From Actinomadura cremea (GTDB lineage: Bacteria; Actinomycetota; Actinomycetes; Streptosporangiales; Streptosporangiaceae), in NCBI RefSeq assembly GCF_014648495.1, contig NZ_BMRF01000026.1, positions 37,831 to 101,830 on the forward strand: a stretch of 64,000 bases of DNA. Direction: 5' to 3'. Shown here one piece after another: positions 59,426-64,000 of the stretch. The stretch's first letter is position 1. Each line of letters starts with the position of its first letter. The position numbers and the translations under genes are program-made. The notes beneath the pieces were generated by a model. It made no database searches. It had not been told where the DNA came from and was given only the letters and a program-made list of their open reading frames with translations.

Positions 59426-60387
59426 GCGAGGCCCGACGCATGGACGGCGCCCTCCACACGATCGGCGAGGCGGCCCGGCTCACCGGGCTGCCGGTGTCGA
59501 CGATCCGGTACTACTCCGACGAGGGGCTGGTGCCGCCCGCGGGCCGTTCGTCCGGCGGGTACCGCCTCTACGACCGGCGGGCGCTGCACCTGCTCGAACT
59601 CGTCCGGACGCTGCGGGACCTCGGCGTCGACCTCCCGACGATCACCCGCGTGCTGACCGGCGCCGAGAGCTTCGCCCAGGTCGCCGACCGGCAGGCGGCC
59701 GCGCTGGAGGCGCGGATCCAGACGTTGCGCGTGCGCCAGGCCGTGCTCCGGCACGTCGCCGCCCACGACGCCGACCCCGCCGCGGCCGGACGCGCCCACC
59801 GGCTCGCCCGGCTGTCGGCGGAGCAGCGCCGGCGGCTCGTCGCCGACCTGGTCACCGAGGCGACCCGCGGGCTCGACATGGAGCCCGCATTCGCGGCGCG
59901 GCTGCGCGCCATGCTGCCCGACCTCCCGGACGACCCGACGCCCGAGCAGGTGGGGGCGTGGGTCGAACTGGCGCACCTCGTCAGCGACCCGGCCTTCAGG
60001 GCGAGCGTCCGCGCGGCGTTCGAACGCCACGCCGCCGACCGCGTCTCGGGCGCGGACGGCGGCGACCCGGCGACCTGGCGGCGCGCCGAACGGACCCTCC
60101 TCGACCTCGCCGGGACGGCCCTCGCCGACGGCGTCGCCCCGGACTCCGCGGACGCCCGGCCCCTCGTCGCCCGGATCACCGCGGCCTTCGCCGACGCCCA
60201 TGGACGCGACGACGGCCCCGGCTTCCGGCGCTGGCTCGCCGAACGGATCCGGATCGGCGCCGACGACCGCGTCACGCGGTACCGGACGCTCCTCGCCGTG
60301 ATCAACGGCGACCCGCCCAAGCCCGACCCGGTCCCTCCGGCCCGCTGGTTCGTCGCCGCGCTCGAGGCCGCACCGCTCAATCCATGA
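59422..60387 (+). CDS. MerR family transcriptional regulator
   Basis: A 321-aa regulator: HTIGEAARLTGLPVSTIRYY, SDEGLVPPAGRSSGGYRLYD, then ELVRTLRDLGVDLPTITRVL and a coiled coil, followed by a large C-terminal domain with AWVELAHLVSDPAFRASVRA. It is a paralogue of the 23316-24239 regulator. GTG 59422 overlaps the hydrolase stop; ATG 59440 is an alternative. It likely activates its own operon through the 19-bp-spacer promoter. It converges on the quinone reductase gene with 11-nt overlap. Confidence 0.87.
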   Translation: MSEARRMDGALHTIGEAARLTGLPVSTIRYYSDEGLVPPAGRSSGGYRLYDRRALHLLELVRTLRDLGVDLPTITRVLTGAESFAQVADRQAAALEARIQTLRVRQAVLRHVAAHDADPAAAGRAHRLARLSAEQRRRLVADLVTEATRGLDMEPAFAARLRAMLPDLPDDPTPEQVGAWVELAHLVSDPAFRASVRAAFERHAADRVSGADGGDPATWRRAERTLLDLAGTALADGVAPDSADARPLVARITAAFADAHGRDDGPGFRRWLAERIRIGADDRVTRYRTLLAVINGDPPKPDPVPPARWFVAALEAAPLNP

Positions 60388-61285
60388 TCAGCACCGTCTT
60401 GCCGCGTCCGTGCCCGGTGGCGACCTGCCGGTGCGCGTCCGCCGCCCGCGTCCACGAGTGGACGCCCCGCACGTGCAGGTCGAGCCTGCCCTCCTCGTAG
60501 TATCGGACGGCCTCCGCGACGCGCGCGATCGTCCGCTTCTCCCGCGAGACGAGCCGCACCCCGAGCTCCCCGGCACGGCCGTGCTCCACGAGGGTGACGA
60601 TCCGGCCGTGATCCTTCACCAGTTCCAGCGACACCGTCAGGGCGTCACCGCCCGCACCGTCCAGCGCCGCGTCCACCCCGCCCGGCGCCGCCGCGCGCAC
60701 CCGTCCGGCCAGGCCCTCCCCGTACCGGACGGGAATCGCGCCCAGCGCCCGCAAATAGTCGTGGTTGCCCTCACTCGCGGTACCGACGACCGTGGCCCCG
60801 GCGATCCGCGCGAGCTGGACGGCGACGGCGCCGACGCCACCGGCGGCGGCGTGCACCAGCACCGTGTCCCCGTCGCCGACGCGCATGTCCTCCAGCGCGA
60901 TGTGCGGCGTCATGACCGCCGCCGCGAACGCCCCCGCGACCTCCCACGGCATCGCGGCGGGCTTGCGGGTGACCTGGGCCGCCGGCACGACGACGAACTC
61001 CGCGTAGCCGCCGAGCATGGAGAAGCCCAGCACCTCCTCCCCCACCGCGACGCCGGTGACTCCGTCGCCGGCCTCGTCCACCATCCCCGCGAACTCGTTC
61101 CCCGGCACCGCGTTCGCGGCCGCCCCCGGCGGCGTGTATCCCGCGCGAACCGCCAGGTCGATCGGCTGGACACCCGCCGCCCGGACCCGCACCCGCACGT
61201 CCCCCGGCCCCGCGTGCGGCGTCGGCGCCTCCGAGATCCGCAGAACCTCGGGCCCACCCGGCTCGACGGCCGCCACGACCTTCAT
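60377..61285 (-). CDS. NADPH-dependent quinone oxidoreductase (zinc-free MDR family)
   Basis: A 302-aa medium-chain reductase. VRVRAAGVQPIDLAVRAG is near 32-49, the GNEFAGMVDEAGDGVTGVAVG catalytic-domain signature follows, and the cofactor fold is VLVHAAAGGVGAVAVQLAR. No zinc-ligand Cys cluster is visible, as in QOR-type quinone reductases. It would reduce quinones with NADPH, a common redox-stress function. GGAGGGAGAT precedes ATG 61285. A MerR/SoxR-like promoter lies 33 nt upstream of the start. Confidence 0.88.
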   Translation of the reverse strand: MKVVAAVEPGGPEVLRISEAPTPHAGPGDVRVRVRAAGVQPIDLAVRAGYTPPGAAANAVPGNEFAGMVDEAGDGVTGVAVGEEVLGFSMLGGYAEFVVVPAAQVTRKPAAMPWEVAGAFAAAVMTPHIALEDMRVGDGDTVLVHAAAGGVGAVAVQLARIAGATVVGTASEGNHDYLRALGAIPVRYGEGLAGRVRAAAPGGVDAALDGAGGDALTVSLELVKDHGRIVTLVEHGRAGELGVRLVSREKRTIARVAEAVRYYEEGRLDLHVRGVHSWTRAADAHRQVATGHGRGKTVLIMD

Positions 61286-61317
61286 GATGATCTCCCTCCT
61301 CGCGCTGAACGATCCCC

Positions 61318-61348
61318 ACGCTAGAACCTCGACCAAACCTGAGGTCAA
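61318..61348 (-). promoter_or_regulatory. MerR/SoxR-type promoter of the quinone reductase
   Basis: Minus strand: -35 TTGACC (61348-61343), 19-bp spacer, -10 TAGCGT (61323-61318). The core CCTCAGGTTTGGTCGAGG matches the enterobacterial SoxR box CCTCAAGTTAACTTGAGG at 13 of 18 positions. In actinomycetes SoxR is known to control quinone reductases. The adjacent MerR paralogue is the other candidate activator. Confidence 0.65.
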
Positions 61349-61452
61349 TGGCGGCATCGACCTTGGTCGTGCGGGAGTGGCCCTAAGTCCGTCGCGAACC
61401 GGTCCGTCGAGACGCGAACCTTCATGCAGATCGGAGCAAGAGGAGGCAGGAC

Positions 61453-62172
61453 GTGCGGAAGAGAACCGGCCAAGGGCCGAAGGGCGACCCGCTCACCGTG
61501 CTGAGCGAGCCGGCCTGGCACACCGCGTGCGTCTACGTCGTGTGCGTGCTGGCCGGTACCGCGCTCGGCCCGCTCGTCGGGCCCCTGGCCGACTGGCTGG
61601 TGACACTTCCCTGGGCCCCGATGCAGGGCCCCGCCGAACTCGTCGCGTCCGTTCCCGTCCCCTGGCTGGTCGCCGCCGGTTCGCTGGCGGGCCTGGCCCT
61701 CGGACTCATCGCCCACTTCGAGCAGTTGACGATCCGGCTGGCGGACGACCGTGTCGCCCTCACCCGCAAGGGCCGTGAGCAGGAGTTCGACCGCGCGGAC
61801 ACCGCCCTGGCCTTCCGGGACGGCAAGCACCTCGTCCTGCTCGGCCGCACGGGAGGCGAACTGTCCCGGCAGAAGTGCGACCTCGATTTCCGCCGCGTCG
61901 CCGACGCCTTCACCCAGCACGGCTACGTGTGGGCGGACGCCGACCCCCACATGGACGAGTTCCGCCGCTGGGTCCCGAATCTCCCCGGCCTCCCGGAAGG
62001 CGCGAACGCCATCCTCAAGGCCCGCCAGGAGCCGCTGAAGGAGAAGGGTTCGGATGCGGACGACGTCCGGGAGCTTCGCGACGAGCTGGCCCGGCTGGGC
62101 GTCGTCGTACGCGACGAGAACCGGCGCCAGTACGTGAGGACCTTCGCCCAACCCGGCCCGACAACGGGATGA
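61453..62172 (+). CDS. YqeB-like membrane protein
   Basis: A 239-aa protein. Two hydrophobic helices, AWHTACVYVVCVLAGTALGP near 21-40 and VPWLVAAGSLAGLALGLIAH near 68-87, flank LADWLVTLPWAPMQGPAELV. The cytoplasmic remainder has a PH-like strand region (TIRLADDRVALTRKG, FRDGKHLVLLGR) and a helical tail. The pattern resembles actinobacterial YqeB family proteins of unknown function. AGGAGG precedes GTG 61453. Confidence 0.72.
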   Translation: MRKRTGQGPKGDPLTVLSEPAWHTACVYVVCVLAGTALGPLVGPLADWLVTLPWAPMQGPAELVASVPVPWLVAAGSLAGLALGLIAHFEQLTIRLADDRVALTRKGREQEFDRADTALAFRDGKHLVLLGRTGGELSRQKCDLDFRRVADAFTQHGYVWADADPHMDEFRRWVPNLPGLPEGANAILKARQEPLKEKGSDADDVRELRDELARLGVVVRDENRRQYVRTFAQPGPTTG

Positions 62173-62320
62173 CCGACGAGAGCCGACCGTCGACCGACGG
62201 CCGGCCGACCCAAGATCCACCACCCCGAAATCCCCACCCCGCGTGGATTACGAGATCAGCGACCCGGAACACGCCCAGGCGCCCCTACGCGCCGCCCGCG
62301 GCAGGGCCGCGGGCGAGGGT
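62173..62320. other. Non-coding spacer
   Basis: Between the YqeB-like gene and a decayed region. Open frames here give no recognisable protein. No clear terminator or promoter was identified. Confidence 0.4.
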
Positions 62321-62668
62321 TCATCCCGGGCCTTCGAAGAATCCCAGGACGGTCACCTGGTCGAAGCGCCGAGCCGTCACGTCCTTCCTCGCGATCGTCC
62401 AGTAGACGTCGCCATCGACCAAGCTGACGCCGTGCCACTGAGCGAGAAGCGCCCAGTCCTCGGGGCGAGGGCGCTGCCAGGGGTCGGCCCGTCCGCCCCT
62501 CCGGCTCGCCCGCCCTGCGTGCGGCCAGGAGCGCGGACGCCGTGATGGGGTCGTCCTGACCGGTGGGGGTCGGTGGAGTACCCGTCGATCTGCAGGTGAG
62601 AGCCACCGAGAAGGCGCCAGTCCTCGTATCGCACGTCTGACCACGCCTGGCGCAGTTCCCGCAAGCAA
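62321..62668 (-). pseudogene. Possible decayed gene, two frames
   Basis: Minus-strand fragments in different frames look like pieces of one protein: WSDVRYEDWRLLGGSHLQID followed by GYSTDPH (about 62560-62640), then EDWALLAQWHGVSLVDGDVY and WTIARKDVTARRFDQVTVLG (about 62330-62450). Both carry a Glu-Asp-Trp-x-Leu-Leu pattern. No single frame covers the region with a credible start. It may be a disrupted gene; the family was not recognised, and chance cannot be excluded. Confidence 0.35.
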
Positions 62669-62770
62669 TACAGGCGTTAGCAGCCAGCGAAAAAGGCGTG
62701 GCGGCGGAACACGGCCGTTCCATAGATTGGACGGCCAAGATCAACCGCCCTGCCTGTTCTTAGGATCGCC

Positions 62771-63943
62771 GTGCCTCGCTGGTTACTCGCTCTCGCGGCG
62801 GGAGCGCTCGTCTTCTACACCGACGATTACGTCATCGCCGGTGTGCTGCCCGAAATAGCCCGTTCCCTCGAGGTCACCGAAGGAACGGCCGGCCAGCTCG
62901 TCACGGTCTTCTCCGTCACCGTGGCGATCGCCGCGCCGCTCGCCGCCGTCGCGACGGCCCGGGTGGCCCGCCGTACCGTCCTGGTCGCGGCCGCGCTGGC
63001 CTTCACCGCGGCCAACTTCGGCGCGGCGCTCAGTCCGGACTTCCCGGCCTTGCTGGCACTGCGGATCGCGGCCGCTCTCGCCGCCGCCGCCGCGACCCCC
63101 GCGCTCTTCGCCACCGCGGCGAGACTCGCCGCCCCCGAACGGACGGGTCGTGCCGTCGCGGCCGTCGCATTCGGCGTGACGGGCGCGATCGCGTTCGGCG
63201 TCCCCGCCGGGGCATGGATCGGCGGCGCCTTCGGTTGGCGAGCGACCTTCGGCGTGATGGCGGCCGCGGGAGCGCTCGTCGCTCTGGGGTTCGCCACCGC
63301 ACTACCGCGCACCGAGGACGAGCAGAACGTCCTGCCGGTACGCGACCAGCTCGCCGTGCTCGCTCGTCCGGCCATCTCCATGGGACTGGCCGCCAACGTC
63401 GTATTGATGTTCGGCTCGATGATGCTGCTGACGTACCTCGCGCCGTTCACTGCCGCGCTCGCCGACACCGACGTCACCGACCGGGGTCTTCTCTTCGCCG
63501 TCTCCGGCCTCGCCGGGATGGCCGGCATCTGGGCCGGCGGGCGCGCGACCGACGCCTGGGGACCCGACCGAACCCTGGCCGCCGGTGTCGGCGCGTTCGT
63601 CGCGACGATGGCCGCGCTCGCCGCGTTGTGGCCGCTGCGTCCCGTCTCGCTCGTCCCGCTCCTCGGGATCGTGACCGTCTGGGGCGGCGCCGCGTTCTGG
63701 AACTCCCCGGCCGTCCAGGCCAGGCTTCACCTGCTCGCCGGACCGGTGGCGACGCAGGCCCTGGCCCTCAACACGTCCGGCACCTATATCGGTGTCGCGG
63801 TCGGCGGAGGCGTCGGAGGCGTCGTGCTCGACACCGCAGGCCCCGGCCCGCTCCCCATCGCCTCCGGAACGGCGGGCCTCATCGCGCTCGCCCTCTTCAT
63901 CACCGCAGCCCGTTCCCAGGAAAAGCAGAAGTCGTCAAAATGA
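62771..63943 (+). CDS. MFS transporter (Cmx/arabinose-efflux-like)
   Basis: A 390-aa protein with 12 predicted membrane helices. It starts RWLLALAAGALVFYTDDYVI and has the MFS motif region ATARVARRTVLVAAALAF after helix 2, plus GVTGAIAFGVPAGAWIGGAF with the motif-C-like Gly-Pro segment of drug/H+ antiporters. The end is polar (RSQEKQKSSK). An efflux role for drugs or sugars is inferred. GTG 62771 lies 4 nt after a good -10 (TAGGAT, 62761-62766), so the message may be leaderless. Confidence 0.88.
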   Translation: MPRWLLALAAGALVFYTDDYVIAGVLPEIARSLEVTEGTAGQLVTVFSVTVAIAAPLAAVATARVARRTVLVAAALAFTAANFGAALSPDFPALLALRIAAALAAAAATPALFATAARLAAPERTGRAVAAVAFGVTGAIAFGVPAGAWIGGAFGWRATFGVMAAAGALVALGFATALPRTEDEQNVLPVRDQLAVLARPAISMGLAANVVLMFGSMMLLTYLAPFTAALADTDVTDRGLLFAVSGLAGMAGIWAGGRATDAWGPDRTLAAGVGAFVATMAALAALWPLRPVSLVPLLGIVTVWGGAAFWNSPAVQARLHLLAGPVATQALALNTSGTYIGVAVGGGVGGVVLDTAGPGPLPIASGTAGLIALALFITAARSQEKQKSSK

Positions 63944-63946
63944 GAA

Positions 63947-63972
63947 AGGCCCCGCCGTAAACGGCGGGGCCT
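63947..63972. terminator. Terminator hairpin downstream of the MFS gene
   Basis: A 12-base perfect complement, AGGCCCCGCCGT and ACGGCGGGGCCT, with a two-base AA loop (or 11 bp with loop TAAA). On the minus strand it is followed by TTTCTCATTTTG, so it also suits a gene entering from the right. On the plus strand a T tract is lacking. Confidence 0.75.
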
Positions 63973-64000
63973 CACCCCAAAAAAGGTCCGGCGGCGTCCT

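Overview
The window is very GC-rich (by eye above 70%), densely coded, with frequent GTG/TTG starts, many 1-4 nt translational overlaps and several starts lying about 6 nt after a -10-like TANNNT box (probable leaderless transcripts). Gene content points to a filamentous actinomycete: class II nrdR-nrdJ divergent from lexA, a tmsA-tmsB pair for 10-methyl branched fatty acids, SseB-type, DUF1707 and DUF4192 proteins, and many TetR, MerR and GntR regulators. The tms pair and overall style fit Thermomonosporaceae (Actinomadura-like), but that is inference. No rRNA, tRNA, transposase, integrase or CRISPR array was seen.

Layout. 0-1.4 kb: end of a molybdopterin oxidoreductase with its cytochrome b partner, and a small helical-bundle protein. 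1.4-6.8 kb: three large conserved actinobacterial proteins, two with YbjN/TY-Chap-like plus SseB-like modules. The last carries a repetitive Pro/Ala linker, an unrecognised C-terminal domain and an overlapping small partner gene. 6.8-9.0 kb: pxpABC 5-oxoprolinase operon. 9.0-16.7 kb: phosphatase, divergent SDR/TetR pair, winged-helix protein, membrane-anchored tandem AAA+ ATPase, RNase HII, HhH-GPD-like protein. 16.8-24.3 kb: TerD, lipoate ligase-like and membrane protein pair, GntR-OsmC operon, beta-lactamase-fold protein with an in-frame minisatellite, DoxX, MerR. 24.4-31.9 kb: nucleotide metabolism, SOS and translation core (nrdJ, nrdR, lexA, leuS). NrdR boxes, LexA boxes and a Leu leader-peptide attenuator are all readable.

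32-41 kb: TerB-like protein, acyl-CoA ligase, P450, epoxide hydrolase-like protein, ATP-dependent DNA ligase, tmsB and tmsA. 41-49.4 kb: membrane and envelope proteins, a decayed MFS gene, PRTase, DinG-type FeS helicase, aldo-keto reductase, DUF523. 49.4-53.7 kb: same-strand TetR, AurF-like diiron protein, Baeyer-Villiger-type flavin monooxygenase and SDR, likely one oxidative pathway. 53.9-64 kb: MacB-like ABC exporter, aminotransferase, hydrolase-MerR operon, quinone reductase behind a MerR/SoxR-type promoter, YqeB-like protein, a decayed region and an MFS exporter.

Regulation is unusually legible. Three promoters have the 19-bp spacer of MerR activators; there are twin NrdR boxes exactly 31 bp apart, two LexA boxes, paired GntR and TetR palindromes, and an 11-codon leader peptide with three consecutive Leu codons ahead of leuS.
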